Positions 1 to 10,813 of a stretch of 64,000 nt of DNA are shown piece by piece. The stretch comes from Malaya genurostris (Eukaryota; Arthropoda; Insecta; Diptera; Culicidae): the NCBI RefSeq assembly GCF_030247185.1, contig NC_080572.1:33960971-34024970 (forward strand), given 5' to 3'. Numbering within the stretch: the stretch's first letter is position 1; each line of letters opens with the position of its first letter. The translations under genes and the position numbers were made by a program. A model generated the notes under the pieces. The model saw only the letters and a list, made by a program, of their open reading frames with translations. It searched no databases and had not been told where the DNA came from.

Positions 1-72
1 CTGGTGTTTGATACAAGAATTCTGGTCCTTTAAACTACGTGCTGTCGGATCGTAACTTTACTTTATGTTTCT

Positions 73-823
73 TTACTTAACCGCCTCCAAAGCTTTCATG
101 CGCCGTAGTGCCATCGGGTAGCTGTCAGGAAAACAGATGTGCTCGTATTTCCATAGAAATCCCGTCTCGAACGCACCGTTGACCCGCTGGGTGGTGGTTT
201 CCATGATTTGACGTGATCGTTTGTCCTCGTCAGCCTCCGGCTTTACTGTCACGCTTGACTCTTCAACGGCGAAAAATTGTTTCATCCACTGATGCAGATC
301 ACGATTTGACATACCGTCGTCTATGTGTACATTCAACTGCTCCATAACGTTACTGCTCTGGGAGCTTTTTCCGAAGATACACCATCCCAGGCGGGTTCTA
401 GTCGCCACTGGCTCGTTGTTATTACCCTCTCTCGTTCGCAGCGCTGTCAATATGCTCGATTCCGATGATTACCCCAGGAACTGCGTTGGTATAGCTCTGG
501 ATAGGAAGGCCTTTCAGATGAGGAAAAGTATAGGACAGTTCTTCGTAGTCCAACGTTTGTGCCGGTAATTGCAAATTCTGTACTGTTCTCACGTTATGAA
601 GCTTGAACTTCTTTCCATTTCCGTGAATTACTACGCTGATACGCTGCGACTCCTTTTCCTCTCTGGTAATATTTCCAGTCCAACTCAGACAGAAGCCGTC
701 TGTAGGTCCTTTGATTCCCAAAGCCGACGCAATATTACACTCCAGTAAGGTTGAGTTGGACCCGTCATCGAGAAACGCATACGTGTGGACTTGTTTACCA
801 TTTCCATGTATCGTTACTGGCAA
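73..823 (-). pseudogene. BEL/Pao protease (DUF1758-like) and start of pol
   Basis: The frame 823-422 holds a retropepsin-like segment (AFLDDGSNSTLLE) in which the expected active-site D-S/T-G reads DDGS, followed by a beta-rich region ending in GVIIGIEH, like the DUF1758 peptidases of BEL elements. The frame 450-73 continues with TRLGWCIFGK, the usual step from protease to reverse transcriptase in the family. It ends in a stop codon at 73, and the reading frame beyond is lost at the window edge. The two frames overlap by a frameshift near 430. Confidence 0.65.
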
Positions 824-2106
824 ATACCGAAATAGTGAAAACGAACATCGTACGGTGTAGATTCTGGTGTACTACCGTATTCTTGTTACCGGCGACGGCT
901 TTTGGATCAGCTTTGCTCGAGAAGTTCTCAGAATGTAGAAGTTTGTGATGATGTATTCGGCAACCATTAACACCGCACACCGTTTTAGTACGACAGGGCA
1001 ATTTCCGATGTGCCACTAAACAACTTCTGCACAGCTGTTTCTGCTTAACAGTCTTCCATCTACCATCGATATCGAGCGCTTTGAATTGCTTGCAGTTTGT
1101 AATCTCATGGTTTGTTTTATCGCAAAACACACAAGTCTTTATACCTTGCTCTTGTAGCGCCCCATTCTTCTCGATGGCTTTGGATTTTCCATCCCGTATC
1201 TCCTCAGTGTGTATATAAAGCTTCGGTTTGTCTCTGCCTGATTTAGTTGATTTGGAGTTAAGGGTAAGCGCATCCATAGGGAGTGTAACCTCCGATGCCA
1301 TCAGCACTAGTTCCGACATAAACGCACTGAAGGTCGCCAAGTTGACACAAGTAAATCTACTTTTGTAATAAGACCACTGCACTTGAGCTGACGTGGAAGT
1401 ATCTCCACTAGCTCATGGAGAAGCATAGGAATACACAAGTGATCAGACAGATTAGCGATACTCATGTGATCTACAACATTTTGTACCGCAAGACCGAAAT
1501 CTATCTGCGACTGCAAATTATCAGTCTTAGGAGAAGGAACTGTTCCGGGCTCTGAAGAAGCGAGTACATAAGTATTTCAGGTCGACCGTACAATCGACGC
1601 AGTGTATCAATCACGAATGGAACCGATTGCGGCATGAGTAATCGACTTTTTACTGCGTCTAACGCCTGTCCTTTCAAACAACGTTGTAATCTCGCCAGAT
1701 TCTCCGCGTCACTGAATCCACATGTATCAGTCGAATTGCAGAACGAACTGTAGAATATTGGCCAACCTTGCGGATCTCCGGAAAAGGACGGTAGCTCCCT
1801 TGGCATAACTTGCCTTGCGGCCATTTGTTCATTCGTTGGTCCACAGCGCCCTGGGACAGCGGGTCGATCTATATACTGTTGCTGCCGTTGTTCGATCTGG
1901 GGAACGGATATGGACGAAGGTTCAGACGACTGAAGGAACGGAATATTGAATGGACGTGAAGTGACGCGAGAAACTGGTGGTATCAACACATTCGTATTTG
2001 CACGGTAGCCACCAATATTTGTAAGCATAACCTTTGACTGTGATGAAATCGGTATGTAATTATTTACCATCCCACCGACTGGCCGCAACACTGTGCGCGG
2101 GAGCAT
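795..2106 (-). pseudogene. BEL/Pao gag C-terminal part: DUF1759-like region and zinc knuckles
   Basis: The frame 2106-1501 contains the segment LPSFSGDPQGWPIFYSSF followed by a leucine-rich stretch (LARLQRCLKGQALDAVKSRL), typical of the DUF1759 gag-like domain of BEL/Pao polyproteins. A shifted frame (1516-1307) continues it. The frame 1382-795 has two Cys/His clusters (CVFCDKTNHEITNC, then CRSCLVAHRKLPC), the nucleic-acid-binding knuckles that precede the protease in this group. At least two frameshifts separate the pieces, so no single protein can be made. Confidence 0.7.
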
Positions 2107-2252
2107 ATGGTTTTAACTCTTGATTTAAGGCAAAGGTATTTTGTGGAAAGATGGAATTATAGCTACACATTGGCAAGGACCTATAGGTAACGGGAGGTAC
2201 TGCTGACATACTTGTTACTATTAGCGTATCATGGATCATTGGCCTACTATTA

Positions 2253-3238
2253 CTAGAGGAATGTATGACTCGTGCCTAACATATTGTTATTACTAGCTAT
2301 TATTTCTGATTGCTGATTACAATCCGATCTGGTAAGAAACTTAACAATAGATGGCGGTGCACTGTTAGTAATCTTCCGCAGGACTCGATCGGTGCCTATC
2401 TGCTCCAGAATGTTTGTTTCTATGAACGAACTGCATCTAGTCCTTTGCGAAGAAATCACCGGTGCTCGGCGGGGAACGTCGATCGTTATTTCCGCATGAG
2501 ATACATAACCATCTGAACCCACTGGTACCAAATCGTGGGATACAATCTCAGCAGCAGAACACGGAAAACATTTACCATCTGTTGAATTTGGTGTTGATGC
2601 TGATGCAGGACCAGAAACTGCTATGTCAGGAACGTTCGATGCAGGTGGACTTGAAGTGATGAGAGCTGGTATAGTAGACTGCTGAACTGCTTCAGTATTC
2701 ACGATCATTGGCGAAGGATTACTGGATGACACTACTTTCACATTAAATGTTGTGTCCACGTCCTGCTTGCTAAGCCACGTCCGTACTTTCTCCTTGCTAG
2801 CTCGACTGCTCAATCTCGATTTCCTACTGACTACATCTTCTGAATTATCTGTTTCTGCTAGCAGAAACTCGTACTTTTTCTTCAAGAAAGTCTCCTCCAC
2901 CTCAGCTAATTGCATCCTGAAATTCGCTTTTGCTGCTTCTTCCTGCTGTATTCTTTGCATTCTTAAAGCCTTTTGTTTCTCCAACATTTTTAGGTTAAGT
3001 TCAGTCCGACTTGTAGACGAACGACAGACTGACACACGTGATTGAATCATGGATTCCTCTTCCCTGCACTGCTCACATTGATATCCGCAATGGAATCTGT
3101 CACATTTGCACTTCCAAAGTGCATCCATGTCTCACAAACATCACATCCTACGAGATTATCAACTGAATCCGGGCGATCGCATTTAGTGCAGTGATTCGCC
3201 ACCTCCATCTCGTCGATATTCGTGATGGTAAGATACAA
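2253..3238 (-). pseudogene. BEL/Pao gag N-terminal part: PHD-like finger and coiled coil
   Basis: The first frame (3238-3047) carries a Cys-rich finger (CTKCDRPDSVDNLVGCDVC followed by a WMH motif), the pattern of a PHD-type zinc finger at the start of one group of BEL/Pao gag proteins. A frameshift leads to 3128-2253, which opens with further Cys residues and then a Lys/Glu/Gln-rich helical stretch (about residues 45-95 of that frame), a probable coiled coil. The rest is Ser/Thr/Pro-rich linker. In intact relatives this region would help assemble the virus-like particle. Decay by frameshift is plain; the assignment rests on domain order. Confidence 0.65.
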
Positions 3239-5580
3239 TAATCAAATTTTTAGCAATTTAGATTTTAAGTTTATTACTGCACAGCGTATACTGACATTTA
3301 CTTATGCTGCAGACGATAGTTTGGCACGCGGTTATGTTGCCTGACGTTTTCTACTGATATCTATGTTCTCGTTCGTTGAGAGCGGTGACCAGTGTTGAAC
3401 TTCACCACCGCGGCTCGAATCAGCCCCCGCGCAAATGACACACGGAAGTTCTATGAGAAGGTGAACTGCTCACGTTTTGTGCATTGTATGACAAAGCAAT
3501 GCTTGGGAGCTACGTGAAACACGATTTTTCATACTGTTACATACAATTGTTTCGAAGTACTAAAAAGACTGTGTACAGCATCCGGTTCGTTTTTGGTAAC
3601 ACAATCGTTCGAATATGACATATGTAAAACAGATGATGGCAGCATTTTCGAGTTGATAGCAATTCCATAATTCTATTAATTTAAACTACTTACAGCAAAA
3701 AAGTTGCTTAATTGCGTTTGGATCTGACCTCTGGTTCCGGAACTACAGGATAATATGTGAAACGAAATTCAAATAATCCAACTCATTTTTCTCATTGACG
3801 GTTGAACCAATCTAAGATTCAAATGAATTCTTAGAACCATCTAAGATTCAAATGTAAGGTCTTAAGATCCCATAAAACATCTTGCTTTGTAGTTTAATCC
3901 AACTTCCTGTTCCAACTGTTTAATCCAACTGTTTTTTTTTTTAGAGAAGAGAGCGTAGCAAGTGGCATTAACAAGTCTGGGGGGTTATGACAAAATTTAT
4001 ATAATCTGACCAGAATCGATACTTTTTGAAGACCATACATACTTTTTGTAAAACTCTAATATGGACTTGGCTTTTGGAAGGTTAATATAATGAGTGTCTC
4101 TAAAAAGGTGGTTTATTGTTTCGAACCGACATTTTTCGACAGCACGGTATTTATTACAACTAAGAGATGATCGTAAGGATATTGACACGCGTGAAACGAT
4201 AGCAACTGTCTCTATTAAAGACGCTCTCAGTCCAATTGTTTGTATATATCGGAATAATTCCATCACAACTCAGTAAATTATCACCAAACTTGGCACAGGT
4301 ACTTTTTGCAATTCAGGGGTGGTAAGGTAATGAGGGTATTTTTTATTTTTCTTGGCTAGATCAGATATTCATTGCACAGGTGAACAAATGAGCGGAGTTT
4401 GTAGCAAGTGTCTCTAAAAAAGGGTGTTGTAAAATATATCTTATTTGCCCACAATTTTCATCTTCCCCCATTGGCACTTTTTGACGAGCACAGATACTTT
4501 CTACACTACCGAAGACATCATATTTACAAGATATTTAGCTTTCACATTTCCCGAACAAATCATTGACAACATCCTTTTTGTGAGCATGGCGGCCTCAGGC
4601 GAGTTCGCATCGAATCTCGTACATAGAAGTAGGAGATAAAAATGTCAAATTCGTGCGCACCAAAATAGGAGCACTGCGCATCCATACAATTGACATGATA
4701 TTTGAATGTGATGCCGTGCGATGGCGTTGCTGAACTGAAGATTGATTACACTACAAGATGACAGGGTCTGAAACTAATCAGAGGGTAGAGAGCACTAGTA
4801 AGTTCACTGACAAAAGAGGATTTCAATGAAAAAGTTATTTTACGAGAAACGATACTTCTTGACTAATGCAGATACTACTTTCACATCAAAATAAGGATAA
4901 TAAGGTTATTCTGAGGGAGAGGGAAAGCACCAAGTGCCCCAAACTTGGAAAGTATAAAGTAAAACTGCACATTTCTAGCAACTAAATGAGGGTCACAAAA
5001 TATTCACAAGAGGGAGGGGGAATAAGTATCCTTAACAAAGGAAGGTAAGATTGATCGGAGTTGACGAAGAAATCATACAGTCAATGTGCATTTTTTGTAA
5101 ATTGAGGAAACTGTCGACCCAAGATGATGAAAATAAGTTTACGACAACATTTGTATTAACTGAATCGTTATTCTATAATACGTATGTAGTTATGATGATA
5201 AAGAGTCTTTCGATATAAAATAATCATTATCACAATCCTGAGCGATAACGTGGAAATAATGATGTCGTAAAAATTTTTATAACGAGGGGGGAGTAGCAAG
5301 TGTTTATAGCCATGGAAGCCTAAGGTATTATAGATCGGATGTAACGAGGAACGTTAATTCAAGTACTTTATGAGCACATACACTTTTTTGAATTTAGAGG
5401 TTACTAAGAAGGTATTTATAGATTTATTATATTATATATTATTTATCAGGTGTTTTTAATGTTCCTAGAAAAAGGAATCAAACATAAAACTGGATTGAAA
5501 AATAGAATACCGTGAAAATAATGATTATCGTGAGATCTGAGATGGGGCATTGGCCGTGCGCAATCTGAACATGTACGGAG
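3239..5580. other. AT-rich intergenic stretch with degenerate repeat debris
   Basis: No gene is visible. Near 3946, 4393 and 5284 the short string GTAGCAAGTG recurs inside purine-rich, G-rich surroundings, and related text (AAGCACCAAGTG) occurs near 4925. This suggests an old, diverged repeat spread over roughly 3900-5400. A separate repeat at 4512-4748 is listed on its own. The frames present are short and show no recognisable domain. Confidence 0.4.
4512..4748 (+). repeat. Interspersed repeat, inverted partner of 27860-28093
   Basis: The stretch from AAGACATCATATTTACAAGA to GAACTGAAGATTGATT matches, in reverse complement and with indels, the stretch 27860-28093 (AATCAATCTTCAGTTC to GATGTCTTTGCC). 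Shared landmarks include ACATTTCCCGA and GAGCATGGCG. No TIR or target duplication was found, so the class is open. The frame across it is not conserved as protein. Confidence 0.6.
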
Positions 5581-5661
5581 TAGAGTGCCTATAACCAGAG
5601 TGACGACAGCTGTTCGTTTGGAATGACAGCTCCCAGTTCCAAACGAGCAAACGACCTGTGC
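5581..5661 (+). mobile_element. Half copy of the TAGAGTG TIR MITE
   Basis: It begins with TAGAGTGCCTATAACCAGAG and runs through the internal segment (GACAGCTGTTCGTTTGG to AAACGAGCAAACGACCTGT) shared with the complete copy at 24342-24505, then stops. The right half and right TIR are missing. The left TIR here equals the reverse complement of the right TIR of the 24342-24505 copy, which supports the assignment. Confidence 0.7.
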
Positions 5662-5878
5662 GGAGTATTGAGTTGAGTTGTGTTGCCGTCTAAGTTGTGT
5701 TCCTCTACGATTTCATAGGCAGGACAATTTCTAGACTTTTTTTGCGGCCTTGCCTTCAGCTAGTATTATTAATTATGCAATTAGGTACATAGTTTTCTCG
5801 TTATTGTACAGCTCGCATACAATACGAGGTCTGTTCAAAAAGTACCCGGAATTCTCATTTTTCTAAAAAAATATTTAT

Positions 5879-7182
5879 TTATTCGTCTACATCTATATGG
5901 TCCCCTTCAAAGTAATCCCTCTTAGATATAATACACTTATGCCAGCGTTTTTTCCAGTCTTCGAAAGACCCCTGATAGTCACTTTTTGTAATGCTCTGTA
6001 GCACTCTCAGCGATTCTGCCTTTATCTCTTCAATCGATGAAAAACGCTGTCCTTTCATGGGACTCTTCAACTTTGGGAACAGGAAAAAATCACACGGAGC
6101 GATATCTGGTGAATAACGTCGTTTAACAGCTCCTGAGCGATGGTAATGCGTTTGTTTTTTAGATCAAAAATCAGCAGTTTTGGAACGAATTTTGCTGCCA
6201 CTCGTTTCATGCCCAAAACATTTGAAAAAATATGATGGCATGAGCCAACTGATATGCCAACTTCATCAGCAACTTCTCTAATAGTGATTCGGCGATCATC
6301 CATAATCATTTTTTCCACTTTTCCCACATTTTCATCGATTATTGATGTGCTGGGTCGACCGGAGCGTTCGTCGTCTTCAACGTCTTCGCGGCCATCTTGG
6401 AAACGCTTATACCACTCGTAAACAGAGATGGCATTTCACCAGAGTTATACACGCTAGAGTCAGATTTTTGCCACACAGAGGATGAAAAAACGAAGCACCG
6501 CACAAAGAGGAAGGCGCACTTCTTCTCAGTGTCGAATAGACAGCATTTGAGTGTGTGCTTGTGGTTAAAGCAGCTGGCGCGAGTGAAACACATTCTCTTC
6601 GCATGAATCACTCACACGCGCTCTCGTCTAAATACACCCAAGTGACCACTGGCGCGTGATTGTGAGCGAACACTTCTGTGAACTTCAATTAATAGAGAGT
6701 AGATCTGGCCTTGCTATGAAAAATTTGCAAGGAAAACCGAAAATTTTACGATAAATTGTTTTATTTTGCTGATTTTGCGTGTCACCATACAGCAGAGTGC
6801 TCACCGGCGTGTACACCTCTGTGAAAGTATCTGCATCCTCCTCAGAGAATTTATTAGCTAATGCTCTAGCACTTTGGTGCGATTCAGTGGAAGAGGTAAA
6901 AGGAAATAAACAAACGCACTCATGATGCGTGCACACTTACACAACACTGGTGTATAAATGTGAAAGAGAAGAGCTCTCGTTGACGTTGTCAGTGCGAGGG
7001 GAGAAATTTTGCTTGCTCTTCGTCACACAGAGGAGATAGACATCTCTGCTCGTAAACACTTGTTTTTTTTTCATAGCAGACTCACCGTAGACTCTCTGTA
7101 ACATTTCGCACACTTGGTTACACTTTATTTCATTTTTCACGCAAAATTTAATACAAATTCTTTGACTCTTCAAATCTTCCAT
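5879..7182 (-). pseudogene. mariner transposase, broken by internal deletion and insertion
   Basis: On the minus strand the protein starts at 7182 with a mariner-type N-terminal region (MEDLKSQRICIKFCVKNE), broken at 7057 by the hAT MITE. It resumes at 6422 with YEWYKRFQDG and the DDERSGRP linker. The second helix-turn-helix follows (6327-6150: RRITIREVADEVGIS), then the RVAAKFVPKLL segment. Near 6110 the frame shifts and the sequence jumps to SPDIAPCDFF, which carries the third catalytic aspartate, and on to the C-terminal KKRWHKCI block ending at 5879. The region with the first two catalytic aspartates is deleted. The known family fold would be a DDD transposase, but this copy cannot be active. 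Confidence 0.88.
6423..7048. mobile_element. hAT-type MITE (626 bp) inside the mariner transposase
   Basis: The insertion is bounded by CAGAGATG on the left and CATCTCTG on the right and flanked by an exact 8-bp duplication, CTCGTAAA (6415-6422 and 7049-7056). An 8-bp duplication with CAGAGATG-type ends is the signature of hAT elements. The short terminal match (8 bp) and the lack of any transposase frame make it a non-autonomous copy. Subterminal TCACACAGAG/CACACAGAGG motifs recur inside it. It entered after the mariner, since it splits the mariner's reading frame. Confidence 0.92.
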
Positions 7183-7524
7183 TGTTTAAAATAACAAAAA
7201 TCGCCGAGCTCAAAAAAACACGTCTACACCAGCCGCTACAAGACAGAATGTAAACAATGAATACAGCTGAAAATTTCACCATACATTAGGAGCATATGTA
7301 CCAACACATTAAAAAAGAATTGTTGACCACCGGACTCTCCAGACGCGCGCAATTAAAAAATTCCGGGAACTTTTTGAACAGACCTCGTATATTGAAACAT
7401 ATCGAGGCGCGCATAATTTAACTAGTAGTAGTTATTTAAATGTATGTTAATAATAAGATGGAGCTTCTTTTAAGGTAACAAAGGAACTGCTGACTGAAAC
7501 GCCCTCTTCCTTTTTCAAGCATTC

Positions 7525-7692
7525 AAAGCCAAAGTCTCGGTATTACATTACTTTTGTGGAATTGGACCTGACCTTCTGTTTCAAAAGACTTCGAAGCTGA
7601 TTCTTAGCGTACAGAATTATTGCATAGCTGGTGCTACGATACTACTGACACTAAGAATCCTTCCAGGCCAGGACTCGAACATATGATATTCA
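7525..7692 (-). mobile_element. tRNA-derived SINE, 5'-truncated (minus strand)
   Basis: Read on the minus strand, it starts near a Pol III B-box-like sequence (GTTCGAGTCCTGG) and continues with GGAAGGATTCTTAGTGTCAG. It ends with AATGTAATACCGAGACTTTG. The same series occurs at 40413-40582 on the plus strand. The A box is not present in either copy. I could not fix a target duplication here. Confidence 0.7.
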
Positions 7693-8424
7693 AGACATTT
7701 CTAAAAAAGTTTTATCAATAACACTATCTTTTCGTAGGATCTTTTTGCTATGAAAGTTTGGTAGTTGTCGTCTACTGCAAAATATCGAGAAACTGAAAAC
7801 ATCATTAGCTTTTCGATGTAAGATTTTGCACCGACTTTATAAAAAAATTATTCCTGTAAAACGTGTAATAGTCGATTGCTATTTAGTAACTAACTAACTC
7901 TTGCTGCTTCTTTCTACATGTTTATTCTGTTTATATTAACCAATTATGTCCTAGCGTATGTTATATCATACGCAAAACTTCCTATATTTTAATACGTGTT
8001 TACTTTAGAAGTTTAATAAAAAACAGCTTAAGCACTAGTTGATAGTTTACACTTCTATTTTCTTTGTATATTGAAATTGTTCTCATGTGTCAACGTTTTA
8101 TTTGTACTATAGCCTTGCAAAGTTCACACAAATGCCCATAGAAAAGTAAGCAACATATTCGTGTGAATTTTATGTTCGAAACCATAGGTAATACTTCCAT
8201 CTTTTGACAAACCATTGCGAAAGGTTCAAAATTGTTGTTAACATTTGAACGTATGATATATCATACGGTGGGATAATACAGTAGTATTTTTTCCAAAGCA
8301 TTTCGTTAGTCGATAAACTCGAGCATCAGAATTTTCCGATTAATAGAAGTCTTTCGTAAATCTCTTGCCATCAGCAAATCAAATTCAGTTTGTTTTATCT
8401 TCGGAATGTGAAATATTCAAAAAC

Positions 8425-8517
8425 ATGGCTGCAAAAAATAGTGATAAGGATAGGGACCCTTTAGGATTTGACGAACACGTGAATATGAACAAAAACGCTT
8501 ACTTGGAAAAAGAGTAA
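8425..8517 (+). CDS. Possible short ORF or first coding exon, unrecognised
   Basis: A 30-codon frame starts MAAKNSDKDRDPLGFDEH and ends ...LEKE. It is preceded by AAAAC before the ATG, and its codon use looks more gene-like than the surrounding DNA. The last codons contain AAAGA|GTAAAT, which could be a splice donor, so it might be a first coding exon rather than a free-standing peptide. No downstream exon was found and I do not recognise the sequence. It may also be a chance frame. Confidence 0.15.
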   Translation: MAAKNSDKDRDPLGFDEHVNMNKNAYLEKE

Positions 8518-8743
8518 ATGAGCTTACGATACTCTCAACAAATCGTTCAAATATCTAAAATACCATACAAATACAAATAGGTAATCCGTTTTACTAAAAA
8601 TGAAGAAATGGAAAAAAATGAAGTTTTTATTTTCGATTACACAGGTCATTTACCACTTCGGGAGAAAAATCGGAATGCACTAAATATTTGTGTTTATATT
8701 GTTTGGTTCAAATTTGAAAACCCCTGGGTTATAATGGGTTCAT

Positions 8744-8787
8744 TTATTTATACCCGGCTTTAACCAAGTAACGGTCTTTCACCGGGT
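8744..8787 (-). repeat. CCCGG-hairpin motif, probable LINE 3'-end remnant
   Basis: The stretch CCCGGCTTTAACC ... GGTCTTTCACCGGG can form a hairpin and recurs at 27046-27078 and 60594-60625. At 60563-60627 it sits in a tiny retroposed insertion with an AACT-repeat tail on the minus strand, so here too it is likely the 3' end of a non-LTR element. Confidence 0.45.
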
Positions 8788-9395
8788 GCTTTTTTCATTT
8801 TCACATTTCATCATAATTCAACATTGTTCAGGGCCTGATTTGATCTGAGACATTTTATACGGCTGCTAGGGCATTATGCCTAAGGCAAATGAGTGGTAAT
8901 TTTGAAAAATGTGTTTTTATCAATCAATTTTCATGAAATTTAACAGAATATTTTAAAATTATGTTTCTCAGCGGTATTGCATTGTAATACTCACATTCTC
9001 GAATAAACTATAATAATACATTTAGAAATATGTCAATATTTTTTTGAGGGGAGCATATCAAAACACTTTACCCTACTAAGTGCAAATTACAACTTGTCTT
9101 TGTTTACTTTCTCTTCCGATTATAACGGCACTATCGGCCATTCGTTCCTTCAACCCTTCACATATAAAAATTAAACTTTCAATCTGCACTCAATAAATCA
9201 TGGTAAAATACAGTAATATGTCGTAATAATTAAAACTGTTAGAATAAGTTGAAGCGGAGTGTTCAATCCGACGCGTATAAAATTAGTAGGCTATAGTAAA
9301 AATAAGCTTAACAAAATTTTCACTTTCATTTCAACTGACAACCAAAGTAGTTTGATCTTTGGCCATTCCAAGATGTTATGGGCCCAGGATGTCCA

Positions 9396-9560
9396 TCAGA
9401 GATCATGTTGGTGATCCTCAAGGCAATACGCAAGTTTTGCAGCCTGCAGTCCAAACTCTAAATAGTCTTCCATCATTCGAACGTTTAATCGGTCTTGGAA
9501 TGTAGAGAGTTCGACTTGAAAAGCTCGGTTGGGATATAGGATTGGGTCCGGATCTGTCTT
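9396..9560 (-). pseudogene. Exon-like coding relic, unrecognised
   Basis: On the minus strand, 54 codons and a stop read KTDPDPILYPNRAFQVELST, then FQDRLNVRMMEDYLEFGLQ, ending ...LEDHQHDL. The residue mix is like a folded protein and unlike the translated AT-rich DNA around it. A possible acceptor (TTTGCAAG) precedes it, and the same frame has a stop a few codons upstream. It could be the last exon of a host gene or a relic of one. I do not recognise the family. Confidence 0.25.
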
Positions 9561-9961
9561 GCAAACATGTCAGGGCATGTTCAGGGAGTGTTCTATTTCT
9601 AGATGCATAATTTATGTTAGTTTTAAAATTTAAATCTAAAAATTATAACAAAATAAATTGGCAGCCCCAGCAGGGTTTTATGTGTTTAAAATATATAAAA
9701 AATAGAACGGCAACCAAGCGTATACCACACTCAAAATAATAATCATGTTATAGTTACGTGAAAAGTTGTGTGAATATTTTCCACCCTACTTTTCACGTAG
9801 GTTTTAATAGACTGGCATTTAATAGCTGTTTAATGCATAATCCAGTAAAAGTTACGTGTTTCATAGGTAAAATGTAATGTACTGCTCATATCACATTTAT
9901 CTATCAGTTCATATCATATTTAGATACCAAAGAATCACTATTTTATATATTGGTTGAAGTC

Positions 9962-10231
9962 TGTTTATGTACAATCCATCGCCACCATACTATATCAGTT
10001 TCTGAAGTGATAACACCTTATTATTTGTATTAGCTAGAATACGTAATTGTCGATGAAACCAATGTTTGAATGTATTAGTTTTATTAATTTGCGCCTGTAG
10101 ATCAAATATAGTTCAGTTGTTCGTTATAACCCGTAGAATAAAGTAGTTGCTCTCCTAACTATCGGTGGATTTATTCTCATCATCCAAGGCCTACATCACC
10201 ATCGTCCGAGACGATCACTTATCTCGGAACA
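9962..10231 (+). repeat. 5' LTR of the BEL element
   Basis: The 270-bp repeat begins TGTTTATGTACAATCC and ends ATCTCGGAACA. It contains a poly(A) signal AATAAA at 10137-10142 shortly after a TTATAACCC stretch. It should carry the promoter driving the genomic transcript; a clear TATA box is not evident. Confidence 0.95.
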
Positions 10232-10813
10232 TAAGGTCCTTCGAACCGGATGGTCGAAGACACCGAGGAATCAGAACCAGTGCATTCGGCTTGATTTGGA
10301 TGCTGGTTGGTCATTTTCATCACTTTATCACCACATTTCAATGCATGGAAGCGCCATTGTTTTCGGCTGTACACGATTGAGACGCTACAGTACTGGCGGG
10401 AACAATGGATAACCAATAAAGTCGGCTTGGGTTGGATCATCAAACGGAAGTTTTGGTCGGTTTGGGATTTTGCGGAAATTATTGTTGCTCAGGTAAAAAT
10501 TACACAGTATATGTCCCAGCCGAAGCTTGGACAAACAATTCGATACTATACCATCTTATTTTATCACTGCTACAATCCAAACTTACACAATCTTCGGTAC
10601 ATAACCACTGGAGAACTCGACTGTTCGCGCTAAGGGCAGATTCAGCACCGATTCGATTCTACGTCAGCACAATTACGCTTTCGCCAAGGACTTCGTGGGA
10701 TAATAATTCTTCAAAAGTAAGTGCTACATTGTATATGTCCTTGTCGAAGCTTGGACAAACGATCTATACTACAACTATTTGTTTCCTTTCTGGTTGTTCG
10801 AGACTTCTGCAAA
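10232..10813 (+). other. BEL leader with primer-binding position and internal duplication
   Basis: Directly after the LTR lies TAAGGTCCTTCGAACCGGA, in the position of the primer-binding site; I cannot name the tRNA. Further on, a roughly 50-bp segment around CGAAGCTTGGACAAAC occurs twice (about 10509-10555 and 10731-10775, spaced about 222 bp), a diverged duplication in the untranslated leader. The small frames in this leader are not conserved domains. Confidence 0.7.

Larger units (their letters stand above)
1..3238 (-). mobile_element. Decayed BEL/Pao LTR retrotransposon, 5' part, cut by window edge
   Basis: Reading from 3238 down to the window edge on the minus strand, the order is a PHD-like zinc finger, a coiled coil, a DUF1759-type gag domain, two zinc-knuckle clusters, an aspartic-protease region and the start of pol. 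This is the order of insect BEL/Pao elements. The frame jumps at least five times (breaks near 3050-3128, 2107-2252, 1501-1516, 1307-1382, 795-823 and 422-450), so it is not functional. Reverse transcriptase, RNase H and integrase would lie to the left of position 1. No LTR could be recognised upstream in 3239-3900. It is a different lineage from the intact BEL at 9962-16444, which lacks the PHD-like finger. Confidence 0.8.
5825..7387 (-). mobile_element. mariner-type transposon with TA target duplication and a nested hAT MITE
   Basis: The ends are inverted repeats starting CGAGGTCTGTTCAAAAAGT on each side, with one mismatch in about the first 28 bases. Both are flanked by TA (5823-5824 and 7388-7389), the Tc1/mariner target duplication. 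The transposase lies on the minus strand (7182 down to 5879). It has lost its central part by deletion and is split by a 626-bp hAT-type insertion. Removing that insertion leaves about 930 bp, shorter than the usual 1.3 kb of a full mariner. Confidence 0.9.
7693..9395. other. AT-rich intergenic region
   Basis: No convincing gene. Contents worth naming are a 30-codon frame at 8425-8517, a short hairpin motif at 8744-8787 (both listed separately), and two near-identical GTATGATATATCATAC-like palindromic words near 7957-7972 and 8250-8266. The rest is featureless AT-rich DNA. Confidence 0.5.

Noticed and set aside
3301..3620. Possible LTR of the decayed BEL element at 1-3238
   Set aside because: No TG...CA borders, no partner copy in the window and no target duplication could be found.
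4480..5300. Recurring GTAGCAAGTG words considered as a CRISPR-like array
   Set aside because: Spacing is irregular, the repeats are degenerate, and the genome is eukaryotic.
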